Origin: Pseudomonas sp. GM79
GTDB taxonomy: Bacteria; Pseudomonadota; Gammaproteobacteria; Pseudomonadales; Pseudomonadaceae
Direction: 5' to 3'
Length of the DNA: 64,000 nucleotides
NCBI RefSeq assembly: GCF_000282495.1
Contig: NZ_AKJE01000029.1
Span: 61,609 to 125,608, forward strand
In this document: piece by piece, positions 36,514 through 47,300 of the stretch
Position numbering within the stretch: the stretch's first letter is position 1
Layout: every line of letters starts with the position of its first letter
Translations under genes and position numbers: made by a program
The notes under the pieces: model-generated
The model's input: the letters and a program-made list of their open reading frames with translations, nothing else
Database searches by the model: none
Told to the model about the DNA's origin: nothing

Positions 36514-37263
36514 ATGCCCGATACCATCCAGTTTGAACGCGAGCGCGGCCTGCTGACCCTGCGCATCAATCGCCCCGAGAAGAAAAACGCCCTGACTCGC
36601 GCCATGTACAGCCAACTGGCGGAGGGTTTGCGTCTTGCCGACAGCGACCCCGAAATCAATGCGGTGCTGATCACCGGTAGCGCTGAGTGCTTCACCGCCG
36701 GCAACGACATCCTTGATTTCCTCCAGCAACCCCCGAGCATCCTCGACAGCCCGGTGTATCACTTCATGCTCAATTTGCTCGAGTGCCGCAAACCGGTCAT
36801 CGCCGCCGTGGCCGGCGCGGCGGTGGGGATCGGTACGACGATGCTGCTGCATTGCGATCTGGTTTACGTCAGCACCGACGCGCGGCTGCGCATGCCGTTC
36901 GTCAACCTCGGGTTATGCCCGGAGTTCGGCTCCAGCCTGATCCTGCCGCGAATGCTCGGGCATGCCAAAGCGGCGGAGCTGTTGTTGCTGGGCGAGGGTT
37001 TCAGTGGTGAACAGGCTGCGGCGTGGGGGATAGCGACTGAAGCCTTGGGCAGTGGCGAAGCGGTGTTGGCCAAGGCGCGGGAGATGGCGTTGCGATTTGA
37101 GTCGTTGCCGGCGGAGGCGGTGCGCATCAGCAAGCAATTGATGAAAGCGCCGGATCGGCAACAGATACGCAAAGTGATAGAAGAAGAGGGCGCGTTGTTC
37201 ACCCAGCGGCTGCGTTCGCCGGAAGCGATGGCGGCGTTGACCGGGTTTATCAACAGGCATTAA
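36514..37263 (+). CDS. Enoyl-CoA hydratase/isomerase family protein
   Basis: 249 residues from the ATG at 36514 (AGGA upstream). The crotonase fold is shown by LTLRINRPEKKNALTRAMYS, SAECFTAGNDILDF (first oxyanion segment), and AAVAGAAVGIGTTMLLHCDL (second oxyanion segment). VNLGLCPEFGSSLILPRMLG carries one likely acidic residue. It probably acts in fatty-acid or related CoA-thioester metabolism. Its orthologue by position is PA4330. Substrate unknown. Confidence 0.88.
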   Translation: MPDTIQFERERGLLTLRINRPEKKNALTRAMYSQLAEGLRLADSDPEINAVLITGSAECFTAGNDILDFLQQPPSILDSPVYHFMLNLLECRKPVIAAVAGAAVGIGTTMLLHCDLVYVSTDARLRMPFVNLGLCPEFGSSLILPRMLGHAKAAELLLLGEGFSGEQAAAWGIATEALGSGEAVLAKAREMALRFESLPAEAVRISKQLMKAPDRQQIRKVIEEEGALFTQRLRSPEAMAALTGFINRH

Positions 37264-37281
37264 ACCCGCGGTGGCCGGGCG

Positions 37282-37386
37282 GGCCTCTTCGCGAGCAAGC
37301 CCGCTCCCACATTGGATCTGCAGTGTTTACAGGTTTTGTGTCACCCACAAATCCCCTGTGGGAGCGGGCTTGCTCGCGAAGAGGCC
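37282..37386. repeat. REP doublet with GGCCTCTTCGCG ends
   Basis: Inverted REP units extended to GGCCTC/GAGGCC, between the convergent enoyl-CoA hydratase and pyruvate kinase genes. Confidence 0.9.
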
Positions 37387-37420
37387 AGACCAGACAAAAC
37401 ACCTGTTGGATCAGAATGCA

Positions 37421-37452
37421 AAAAGCCCCGCCATTCACATGGCGGGGCTTTT
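37421..37452. terminator. Bidirectional terminator after pyruvate kinase
   Basis: AAAAGCCCCGCCA-TTCACA-TGGCGGGGCTTTT pairs completely, giving a U-tract on both strands. It lies 18 bp past the pyruvate kinase stop and also closes the enoyl-CoA hydratase side. Confidence 0.93.
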
Positions 37453-37469
37453 GTTTTTCAGCTGATCAC

Positions 37470-38921
<1,452 letters not shown>

Positions 38922-39093
38922 GCAAAGACTCCTGAGTTCAAGCGCTAGCAGAGGCTACTATGGTCTTTGGGTGTAGTCATTGTTCGTTTGCACTACTTAT
39001 TAGTTTCTTTATTGAACGCGACAACTTTGCAGCAAACCGTCCTGAAGATTTCCGCCCAAGGGTCGATACAGAGCTCAAGACAGGAGATCCCCC

Positions 39094-39477
39094 ATGCGAT
39101 TCGTGCTCATTGCCGCCCTTGCCATCAGTGCCCTCAGTGTCACGGGCTGCACCCGTTGGTCGATGAACCATCATTTGAATAATGCCTACAGCGCCTATGA
39201 GCGCGGCAACTGCGAGCAAGTGATGCTCGAACTGTCCAAGGTCGAGCGTGCCAGCCATGCGCGGCCTTATGTGTGGCCGGAAGTGTCGATGATGCGCGGC
39301 CAGTGCCTGGAACGGCAAAAGCTGTTTATCGATGCGGCGCAGACTTACCAGTTCATCATTGCCTCTTACCCGCAAAGCGAATACGCCTACCGCGCCCGTG
39401 CCCGCCTGGAAACCTTGCAGAGCCTGGGCCATTACCCGACCCGCAGCGCGGCGGCGGTGCGTCCAACCCGGTTCTGA
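39094..39477 (+). CDS. Small lipoprotein with TPR-like region
   Basis: 127 residues; AGGAG lies 6-10 bases before the ATG. The signal peptide ends in a lipobox LSVTGC, with lipidated C19, so it should be anchored to a membrane. The remainder (NNAYSAYERGNCEQVMLELS, AAQTYQFIIASYPQSEYAYR) has the helix-pair spacing of TPR or BamD-like repeats. The residue after the Cys is Thr, not Asp, so outer-membrane sorting is likely. Function unknown. Confidence 0.82.
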   Translation: MRFVLIAALAISALSVTGCTRWSMNHHLNNAYSAYERGNCEQVMLELSKVERASHARPYVWPEVSMMRGQCLERQKLFIDAAQTYQFIIASYPQSEYAYRARARLETLQSLGHYPTRSAAAVRPTRF

Positions 39478-39505
39478 TTGTCATGCGACAGCGGTGAGCT
39501 ATAGT
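39478..39505 (+). promoter_or_regulatory. Candidate sigma-70 promoter for the PilZ gene
   Basis: TTGTCA (39478-39483), a 16-bp spacer and TATAGT (39500-39505). It gives a leader of about 190 nt before the ATG at 39700. Confidence 0.45.
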
Positions 39506-39699
39506 CCAATGGATCGATTTAGAGCCTTGCCTCTAATTCGAGGTAACACCTGTGATCGGCAGCAGTAAGCGACAGCGGTTGGAAGGACTGTCGCACCAGG
39601 ATCGGGGAGAGCGCGGCTGATGCCTATAAAACAATAGAGCAGGCCCGTTCCGAAGTATTGGTGCGGCCCTGCTTAAGGGCCTTGCGTAGCGAAATCAGC

Positions 39700-40059
39700 A
39701 TGTTCACTGACCGCCGGATCGAGCGGCATCAACTGCCGTATTTTCTGAAAGTGTTCAACTGCGTCACCGACAAGCCCATCGGCTTTCTGGGTAATCTGTC
39801 CGAGGACGGGCTGATGTTGATCAGCCAGTTGCCGATGATGGTGGGCGCCGATTTTAATCTGCGCCTGAAAATCCCCATGGATGGCCATTGTCAGCAGGTG
39901 ATCGACCTCAATGCCTGCTGCCTGTGGTGCCACGAAGACGCCACCCCCCACCACTATGACGCTGGCTTCAGCCTGCAACGGGCACCGCCGGAATATGGGC
40001 AATTGGTGGAGGCGTTGAAGCAGTACTTCAGTTTTCAGCCGTTGCCGGCTTCTGCTTGA
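39700..40059 (+). CDS. PilZ-domain cyclic di-GMP receptor
   Basis: 119 residues. Both PilZ ligand motifs are intact: RxxxR as RIERH within RRIERH (R5-R9) and (D/N)xSxxG as NLSEDG (N32, S34, G37). The short single-domain protein probably binds cyclic di-GMP and passes the signal to a partner. A diguanylate cyclase lies 4 kb away. By position it matches PA4324. The start at 39700 avoids an unsupported 14-residue extension; the ribosome-binding site is weak. Confidence 0.85.
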   Translation: MFTDRRIERHQLPYFLKVFNCVTDKPIGFLGNLSEDGLMLISQLPMMVGADFNLRLKIPMDGHCQQVIDLNACCLWCHEDATPHHYDAGFSLQRAPPEYGQLVEALKQYFSFQPLPASA

Positions 40060-40069
40060 GCCGATAAAA

Positions 40070-40167
40070 GCTTCGCGAGCAAGCCCGCTCCCACATTTGA
40101 TCTGCGCAGGCCACAGATTTTGTGTTCAACGCAGATCCCCCGTGGGAGCGGGCTTGCTCGCGAAAGC
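40070..40167. repeat. REP doublet
   Basis: Inverted REP units between the convergent PilZ and DUF6124 genes; the spacer contains ACAGATTTTGTGTTC, as in several other doublets here. Confidence 0.9.
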
Positions 40168-40202
40168 GCCCGCTCAGGCAACAAAGATTTGGCAGATAAA
40201 CA

Positions 40203-40574
40203 CTACGTCGCGCCCACCGCCCGCTCGATATCCAGCGACCGTTCCGCCAGCATCAACCCCATCTCGCTCATCTGATAAATCGCCATCGCCAGATGCCGCT
40301 GTTTGTCTTCCAGGCTGTCCGCCAGGTCCAGCAGCAGAAGGCTCACCGAAGAAAAGGTTTCATAGGTCTGGATGATGAGGGCTTCGGGGTTTGCATCAGG
40401 TACGACGGTGAACATTTTCATGGCACGGTCCTGGGATGGGCGCAGCGATTCGATGGCGGGTTTGAGGTAGTGGTCGAGGGCCTTTTCGGCGGCGGCGTGG
40501 AGTTTTTTTGAATCGAGGGAGGCGTAGGGGGAAACCGGGTCGGTTTCGGGTGGATTTGGTGTTGGTTTGAACAT
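40203..40574 (-). CDS. DUF6124-family protein
   Basis: 123 residues from the ATG at 40574 (MFKPTPNPPETDPVSPYASL). This opening, followed by SKKLHAAAEKALDHYL and a helical C-terminus (LLLLDLADSLEDKQRHLAMA), is that of a Pseudomonas-specific family present in many copies per genome, from memory named DUF6124. There is no signal peptide. Function is unknown. A four-codon longer start (40586) exists. It is preceded by a long, structured leader region described separately. Confidence 0.82.
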   Translation of the reverse strand: MFKPTPNPPETDPVSPYASLDSKKLHAAAEKALDHYLKPAIESLRPSQDRAMKMFTVVPDANPEALIIQTYETFSSVSLLLLDLADSLEDKQRHLAMAIYQMSEMGLMLAERSLDIERAVGAT

Positions 40575-40611
40575 GTTTTTGCACACTCGTAGTTGGGGCC
40601 TTCACCTGTTC

Positions 40612-40780
40612 GCGACTAAACGAAATTAGGGTGGCGGCTGTAAGCAGGTTAGTCGACCGGGAGTGCACGAACCGGCGCGCCCTAGGGCGCCCTGCGAACA
40701 GCCACCATCGAGTGCGGGGATAGGGAATACCCGACAGGATGACGCTTATACACAATGCACATGATCCCGGGCGACTAAAC
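40612..40780 (-). promoter_or_regulatory. Structured leader element upstream of DUF6124 gene
   Basis: Contains GCGACTAAAC at 40612-40621 and 40771-40780, the inverted related GGTTAGTCGACC at 40647-40658, and the 14-bp palindrome GCGCCCTAGGGCGC at 40677-40690. GGTGGCGGCTGT and ACAGCCACC also pair across it. It could be an RNA leader or a repeated DNA cassette. Confidence 0.45.
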
Positions 40781-40949
40781 CCGATCGCTGATGAGCAGCG
40801 ACGCGGATCAAGTTACGGGGCATGACCAAGGTGCACAAGCCGGCGGATTCTGGCGGATCTGTAGGCAGCGGCGCAAGGTCGTGTAGTCACTTGCCAAACT
40901 TTGTAGGAAGCGCGCGAAGACGCCGGAGTGGGGCGTTACCGTTCGTCTG

Positions 40950-40969
40950 AACTGTCAGTTTTTACAGGT
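40950..40969. promoter_or_regulatory. Lux-box-like site upstream of the Ig-repeat gene
   Basis: AACTGTCAGTTTTTACAGGT matches the perfect palindrome before TcB at 16 of 20 positions and keeps CTGTCA-N4-TTACAG. It ends 76 bp before the ATG at 41046. Confidence 0.65.
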
Positions 40970-41045
40970 ATCCGGCGATCTTTTTTCAGACGTTAATTAA
41001 CTCCATTGATTTGCAACTAATACAGTCGCACTGGAGTGCTCAATC

Positions 41046-44000
41046 ATGGCAGACCAAGACCAAGACCAGGACCAGGACCAGGACCAGGACCAAGACCAAG
41101 ACCAGGCAGACCAACTGTATCAAATGGAGCAACCAGATCAGCCGAGGCTTGAGTACTTGCCTTTTGTTACACCTGGTGAGGGGCATGTTGTTGCTCGTAC
41201 TGGAAGGGAGTTTGTGGCGCGAACATTTGCCCAAAGAGCTAATCTCGCAGAGGTGCATTTCTACGATGCGAACAGTTATATGTATCTACGACTAACAACT
41301 TCAACACCTGACAATCCTCTCCGATTCATGCCGAACTTTGATCCACCTCTGCGGTTAGGCAGGAACGCCATCCATTACAGGTTCCGGGTCAATACTTGGT
41401 GGACCGAGTGGTACGACACGGGATGGTTTTATGTAATACAACCGCCGGTTATTACTTATCCCTCAGCAACTTATAATGCGGTGCCTTCTCCTGATCCCTT
41501 GATTAAGGGCAGGGGAGAGCCTGGTGCCAAGGTAAAACTCATTCGTGCCAGTGACAATGTTGCGCTAAGTGCGGAAGGCACTGTGCTTGCATCTGGTGAA
41601 TGGGCGCTAAGGTTTACTCGTCCATTGGAGGGAACAGAACATACTATCTCGGTTTGGGAGACGGTAACGGGGCGGGGAGGATGGGCTCGTGCCGAGAATC
41701 GTCATTTTCGAGTGCATACGACCGTTATCACTTCGCCGGTCGCGAACGCTGTAGTGCCGAGCCATGAGGTAGTCTTTAAGGGGGATGGTATGCCCGGCTC
41801 CTCCCTCCACGTAGTAAGAGCAGACAATTATTCGGTTGGTCTGACGGCTCCAGTTGAATTGACAACAAACACTTGGGAAGCCCCATTAAAAACAAGCGTC
41901 GTATTGTCGAGTGGTCCACTGACCGTTGCGGCTCAATATACATATCCGGAAATCCCATCCGGTTATTCGCCCCCTCTCACCTTTCGCGTATTAGGCATCC
42001 CGGCGATCATTTCTCCCTCGGCTAATACTGTACAAGACCAGCAGTTCACCTTATCCGGCAACAATGGTCTGGCTGGTTCCAAAGTCGAAGTCTTCAAGGA
42101 CCTGGGGACCGACAAGGTCGGTGAAAGCAGCGTGTTGACTGGGTCTGGCTGGACCTGTTCCGTCATCGTCTCTGTGGGACCCGTGTCGCTGACCGTACGC
42201 CAGGTATTGGGCGGCAAAGAATCGCAGCGCAGCGGTGCTCGCCTCTTCAAAATCCGTCCGCCTGTGTTAGCGGCACCCACCGTGGCTCAAACCAACAACA
42301 CTGTGACGTTCTCCGGTACCACCGCGCACACCGGGGCCACCGTAAGAATCAGCAAGCTCACCGGGCCGGGTGAGCTCGTATTGCCGACAGCCCTCGTGAT
42401 TAACTCGCGTTGGGAAATCATCGCTACAGACTGGCCGTTCGGTACCTACCGCTTCTCCGCCATTCAGGACGTTCCCGACAATGCCGGTGGCAGGATTCCT
42501 TCCATCGCCTACGAATTCAACGTGACCATCGGCATCCCGGCGCCGACCGATGTTCGCTTCACGACGGCTTATACGCCGGTGATTTCCGGGAACGGGATTA
42601 ATGGGGCCAAGGTCATCATCAGGTTTTCCGGCGGACAGGACGCTGCATCGCCTCCCACGGTGGTGAACGGGCAATGGTCCAGCACGGTTCTGCAGCAGTG
42701 GGGGCCGGTGAAAGATCGCGAGCTGCTGATCACGCAGGAGCGGGATGGGCAGACGTCCGAGCCCTTTTCCCTGAAGGTCACCATTCCCCCCCAAGCGCCC
42801 GAGATCACGCAAATCACCGACAATGGACTTTCGCCGGATATCACCGGCACCTGTTGGCCCAACGCCGTTGTCACCCTCACGTTCAGCGACAGCGTGACCA
42901 CGCATCCGGCGACCGTGAACGGTGGCAACTGGAGCTTCCGGCGGACGACTGACTTTGCCTCAGGCACAGAGCACACCGTTACGGTGACCCAGGCATTCGC
43001 TCAGCAGACGTCTGTGCCGGCCTCCAGAACGTTCACTGTCGCGCTGCCCCGACCGACGATCAACGAGCCGGCTACCGACGCCGAAGTTGGCCGTGATCTG
43101 ACCGTGAGGGGCGACAACGGGATGAACGGCGCTACCCTGAAAATTCGGGATGCGCAGTACGACAGAGAGTTGAATTCCAAGACCCTGACGGCCGATGGCG
43201 GCTGGTCGATCGATATTGATAGGCTCGACATTCGCCCGTATTTCATTGATGCCCGCCAGACACTGGCTGGGCGCGATTCCGAGCCCAGTGAAGTACGCGA
43301 ATTCACCGTGGTGGTGCTGCCGCCCCAAGTGGATGTGCCAGCGCCGGGCGCCGATCTGCCGCGTATCGGCAGTGTTTCCGGCACTGGTATGCCCGGTGCC
43401 TACGTAACGGTGCGACTGGCGGGACAAGAGCAACCCTTGATTGAAAATCTTGAGGTTGACGAGCATGGCGACTGGCAAGCGCGGGTTGAGCTGGAAGTTG
43501 GCGACCACGAGCTATGGGCGCTTCAACGCTTCGATGGACACGCTTCCCGCGAAACCCCGCGCCAGGCGTTTCGGGTGGTGCCATTGGCGCCTTTTATTGA
43601 AAGCCCGGCGGATGGTGAGCGGGTCGACATGGACATGGTGGTGTCCGGCTTCGCCGATCCGGGTCACACCGTCATACTGGCCGCCGCCGATGCGCCGCAG
43701 ATTCCCTTGGGGCAAACCGTGGTGCGGTCGGATCGCAGCTGGTCGATGGCGATCACCCTTGAGCGAGCGGGCGGCCGTCAACCGTTGATCGCCGTGCAAT
43801 GGCAAGACCGTTTCAATTCGGCCACCACGCAGCGCTCGGTGCTGCTGGCTGCGTATCAACCACAGATCACTGCGCCCGCCGAAGGCACCTGGCACAGCCA
43901 TCCAGTCGAACTGGAGGGCGCCGGAAAGATCGGTCGCGGTGAGGTGGTCGACTGGTTCAATCCAGAATCCCGCCAGGCAACCGACTTTCCCATCACCAGT

Positions 44001-44162
44001 GACAACTGGGGCGCCATCTCGGGCCGGGCACTGCTCCCGGGCGGGCACTGGTTCCGCTTTTGGCAAAGCATTGCCAATGACCCCGGCGGAGCCGACGTAC
44101 GCGCCTGCTGGGCTGAAACCCGACGCATCGAGATCGAAGGGGCGGACGACCCGCTCGACTGA
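41046..44162 (+). CDS. Giant Ig-like repeat protein of the Tc locus with N-terminal (DQ)9 tract
   Basis: 1038 residues; GGAG lies 9 bases before the ATG. It starts MA followed by nine Asp-Gln dipeptides (residues 3-20), coded by a GACCA(A/G) hexamer tract. Residues about 30-135 form a separate domain (LEYLPFVTPGEGHVVARTGR ... WWTEWYDTGWFYV). Then about ten Ig-like units of 85-90 residues follow, each opening like ITSPVANAVV or INEPATDAEV with GxxxPG(A/S) and closing like REFTV. No signal peptide, TM segment or cell-wall anchor is visible. It lies just upstream of TcaA and has its own lux-box-like site. An adhesin or receptor-binding accessory released with the toxin is plausible but unproven. 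Confidence 0.82.
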   Translation: MADQDQDQDQDQDQDQDQDQADQLYQMEQPDQPRLEYLPFVTPGEGHVVARTGREFVARTFAQRANLAEVHFYDANSYMYLRLTTSTPDNPLRFMPNFDPPLRLGRNAIHYRFRVNTWWTEWYDTGWFYVIQPPVITYPSATYNAVPSPDPLIKGRGEPGAKVKLIRASDNVALSAEGTVLASGEWALRFTRPLEGTEHTISVWETVTGRGGWARAENRHFRVHTTVITSPVANAVVPSHEVVFKGDGMPGSSLHVVRADNYSVGLTAPVELTTNTWEAPLKTSVVLSSGPLTVAAQYTYPEIPSGYSPPLTFRVLGIPAIISPSANTVQDQQFTLSGNNGLAGSKVEVFKDLGTDKVGESSVLTGSGWTCSVIVSVGPVSLTVRQVLGGKESQRSGARLFKIRPPVLAAPTVAQTNNTVTFSGTTAHTGATVRISKLTGPGELVLPTALVINSRWEIIATDWPFGTYRFSAIQDVPDNAGGRIPSIAYEFNVTIGIPAPTDVRFTTAYTPVISGNGINGAKVIIRFSGGQDAASPPTVVNGQWSSTVLQQWGPVKDRELLITQERDGQTSEPFSLKVTIPPQAPEITQITDNGLSPDITGTCWPNAVVTLTFSDSVTTHPATVNGGNWSFRRTTDFASGTEHTVTVTQAFAQQTSVPASRTFTVALPRPTINEPATDAEVGRDLTVRGDNGMNGATLKIRDAQYDRELNSKTLTADGGWSIDIDRLDIRPYFIDARQTLAGRDSEPSEVREFTVVVLPPQVDVPAPGADLPRIGSVSGTGMPGAYVTVRLAGQEQPLIENLEVDEHGDWQARVELEVGDHELWALQRFDGHASRETPRQAFRVVPLAPFIESPADGERVDMDMVVSGFADPGHTVILAAADAPQIPLGQTVVRSDRSWSMAITLERAGGRQPLIAVQWQDRFNSATTQRSVLLAAYQPQITAPAEGTWHSHPVELEGAGKIGRGEVVDWFNPESRQATDFPITSDNWGAISGRALLPGGHWFRFWQSIANDPGGADVRACWAETRRIEIEGADDPLD

Positions 44163-44190
44163 CGATCCACTTCCGACCGGCGGTTGGTAA

Positions 44191-44210
44191 TACTGTCATT
44201 TATGACAGTA
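44191..44210. promoter_or_regulatory. Lux-box-like dyad upstream of TcaA
   Basis: TACTGTCATTTATGACAGTA has 9-bp perfect arms around TT and shares CTGTCA-N4-TGACAG with the site before TcB. It ends 104 bp before the ATG at 44314. TATCAA at 44230-44235, 19 bp downstream, fits a -10 at class II LuxR spacing. It marks a separate transcription unit for TcaA onward. Confidence 0.65.
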
Positions 44211-44313
44211 GACGCCCTCCGCTGGCGAGTATCAAATCCAGCCATCGGTTTGAGCCGCATCCGCTTCGTCCCTCACGGTTCGATGTTGTGTCACTGTCGC
44301 AAGGAGCTTGCGT

Positions 44314-47300
44314 ATGACGACTTCCCCCAATCGCCCTTCGTTGCAACTGTTCAATCAACTGTTCGATGTGCAGCGCAGCAAGGAATATTCAGCACTCAAG
44401 GAGTATCTGGACGACGGCGGCGCATTTTTCTCGCTGGTGGAGAAGGGCGCACGGGGCCTGGAGCGTGATTTCAATGTGTCCGCGCAAGACGCGCAGCGGT
44501 TCATCCGCGCGGCCAATGCACTGGCGATTGTGGTGCGTCGGCAGTTCATCGAACGCACATCATGTCTCGATGAGGCCACCCCTTATCAGCCTTCCAGCGG
44601 GTTGCTGTCGATTGTCGCGGGACCCAGCTACGAGGAGCTGTTCCGTCCGAATTTCGATCTGATGTGCCCGCCGAACGCTCTTGAGTCCTGGACTTCGCCG
44701 GCCGCGTACCTGATTGATCTGCTGCGCTGGATCAGGGACAGAATCGAAACCGAGGCAGACGGAAACGAGATCCCTCTGCACGAGCGGCGGCATGATTTGA
44801 AATCCCTGATGGTCGACGCCAATGCGGTGTATCAGCCGGCATCCGCAGTGGACATCATCGTGTCGGTGCTGGAGGCCTTCATCAAGGAACACAAGCCGAG
44901 CGTGGCGGATGTGGATGAGGCGATGAGTACTGCGCACTATCCCAATACCTTGCCGTACTACCGGGACTGGACAACCATCAACCATGTCGCCCGACTCCAC
45001 GGGATGTCCGTGGGAAATATGGCGCGCACGGTCGATTTGAGCTTTCCCTATTTTCTTCAGCACAACGCTAAAAGCGAGGAGAGCGGGCGGGCTTTGCTGC
45101 ATGGATCGCGCTTGGGGCCTTATCAGCGAGAAATGCTGACTGAGCCGTTGTTGGACAGTCTTGACACCGAAGAGCTGGCGCCGTTCTACAGGCTGAATTT
45201 CGGTAGTCACGGATTTGATCATTGGCAAAACCTGAATCAGGTCAAATACTTTTGCGAACGGACCAATCGGCTGGCCCTGGATATCGAGCAGTTACTGTCG
45301 ATTCGCAGTTTTGTCCCGTTGCGATCTCCCAATGCCCCTGACGTACCTTTGGCAGCAGAGGCTTACCAGTCAGGCTCGGTGTATATCAATGGAGGGCTAC
45401 CGCCAAGCCTGGGAATTGATTTCAGAGGATCCATCTCCCTTCATCGATTCACTCAGGATCCTCACACCAGCTCCGCCCGTTACGACCGCATGAATCGCAA
45501 GATCCGCCTGGATCAATGGCTGAATCTGCCCACCGAACACGTCGATGCACTGCTGGTGGCAGCCATTAAAGCTGAAGACCCTGGTGCGCCTTACCTGATC
45601 ACCGACAAAACCCTTCAAGCCCTTGGCCTGTTTCAGGACTTGCGTGAACGCTACGGGTGTCTGGCGGAAGACTTCGCCGTGTTCATCGGTGAGTTGTCGG
45701 TCTATGGCCGTGGCGAGACGCTGTCATCGTTCGACCGGGCGTTCAATGCTCAAGCCTTGTTTTCCACCCCACTGCAACTGGATGGCGGTGAATTTCCGGT
45801 GTTCCCCGAACCGGGGGTGGAGACGTTGACAGTCAAACAGATCTGCAGTGGCCTGGGTATTGATCTGTACACCTATCGGCATCTGGCCCAGGCCATCGCT
45901 CGTGCCCATACCCTTGGAACCTTGGTACGCACCGCACCTGTTCTTTCCAGTTTTTACCGGTTGGTGAAAATTGCACGGTTGTTGGGCATCACCCCAGTGG
46001 AAGGCTTGCTGATGCTGGCGACGCTGGGAGGGGTGAGCTGGGTCAATGCGTTGGCCGGTGTCCCTCGCCTGTATGTCGATCCGGAAGGCGTCCTCCCCGA
46101 CACATTGAACGTCATCCATGCGCTGGAATCCTGTGTCGGCTGGTGCCGCGAACGGGAACTACCGGTACTGTGGATGCTGCAACAGGTCACACCGGTTGTC
46201 GCACCGGTGGCCTCGGCCAATGAGCTGCGGTTGTTCGCACAAGTGCGCAGCCTTTATCCCTCGGCGCTACTGTCCAATGCTGCGCTGTTGATGGCCGGTG
46301 TTCCGCCGCTGACCGGTGGCGCCGACTGGCTGGATTTGTTGACGTCGCTGGTGAGCCGCAGCGGCCTGGTATTGGCCCAGTCACCGGCCATTGAGCTGGA
46401 TTATCCGGCGTTTGCCCGTGCGGAACTCGACTTGGCAGTGCGCGACGGCTTGGGCGAGATGGAACCGTCGGTTCGGCTGGCAATTGTCGACACCATGCTG
46501 GCGGTGTTGCTGCAGGCGCGGGCCGGCCAGGTATCGGTGGTCAAGGAATGTGTGGCGGTGTATGCCGGCCTGAATTCGGAATTGGTGCCTGCCGTACTGG
46601 ACTGGGCTGACATGACGGTTTACCAGCTGCTTTTTTACGTACAGGAGCTGGCTGACGTTGAAGAGGCTGGTGCCGACGTGTCCTGGAGACTGGAACCGGT
46701 CATCGATCCGTTCCTTGGCCGACTGGCCGAGGTTCGGCGCCGCAGTGCGGTGGTGGTCAGGCTGGAGCTGAGCGTCGAGCTGCTTGAAGACTATTTGAGC
46801 TATGGCTACGACGCCTGGCTGGGGTCAAGCGATAAACATGAACTCACCGTGCGAACCCTGTACTACTTGACGGTTCTGGTACGTGCCTTCGGCTTGAGCC
46901 AACAGCCACCCGGCAGATTGCTTGAGTATTTGCGCGCGGTCGACGCCCTGCCAGACCCGCTGACTGGCGATGCGTTGAGCCTTGCCCGAGAAGCCGCCGC
47001 GATCCGCCTGGCCGCGTTTTTCGGCTGGAGTGTCCAGGACGTGCGCGAGTGCGCCAGCCAGGTCGGCAACTCCATCGGGGTGATCCGCACCCTCACGGAA
47101 CTGGATCTGCTGATCCGGGTGCGGGTGTTGGCGAGCGCCAACAACATGGACGCGGAGACGATTTTCCTGATGGGGCTGCTTCCGCAGGCGTTGGGCAGAG
47201 AAGCCTACGCCACCGCTGCCGAGCATGCATTGCAAAGCCTGAACGAGACCCCTGAGGAGCTGATACCCGATCTGGAAGAGGCGTTGGGGCAGGTAGCCAG

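Larger units (their letters stand above)
40575..41045. other. Intergenic region, 471 bp: DUF6124 leader and Tc A-side promoter
   Basis: The left part (40587-40920) is a non-coding leader of the divergent DUF6124 gene with repeated GCGACTAAAC motifs and a GCGCCCTAGGGCGC palindrome. The right part is AT-richer and holds the lux-box-like site at 40950-40969, a GTTAATTAAC palindrome (40992-41001) and the ribosome-binding site of the Ig-repeat gene. Confidence 0.6.

Noticed and set aside
40396..40755. 119-codon minus-strand frame overlapping DUF6124 gene and its leader
   Set aside because: It is in another frame of the DUF6124 gene and its product is Arg/Pro-rich. The DUF6124 frame has a recognisable family sequence, so this one is treated as a shadow that reflects conserved leader DNA.
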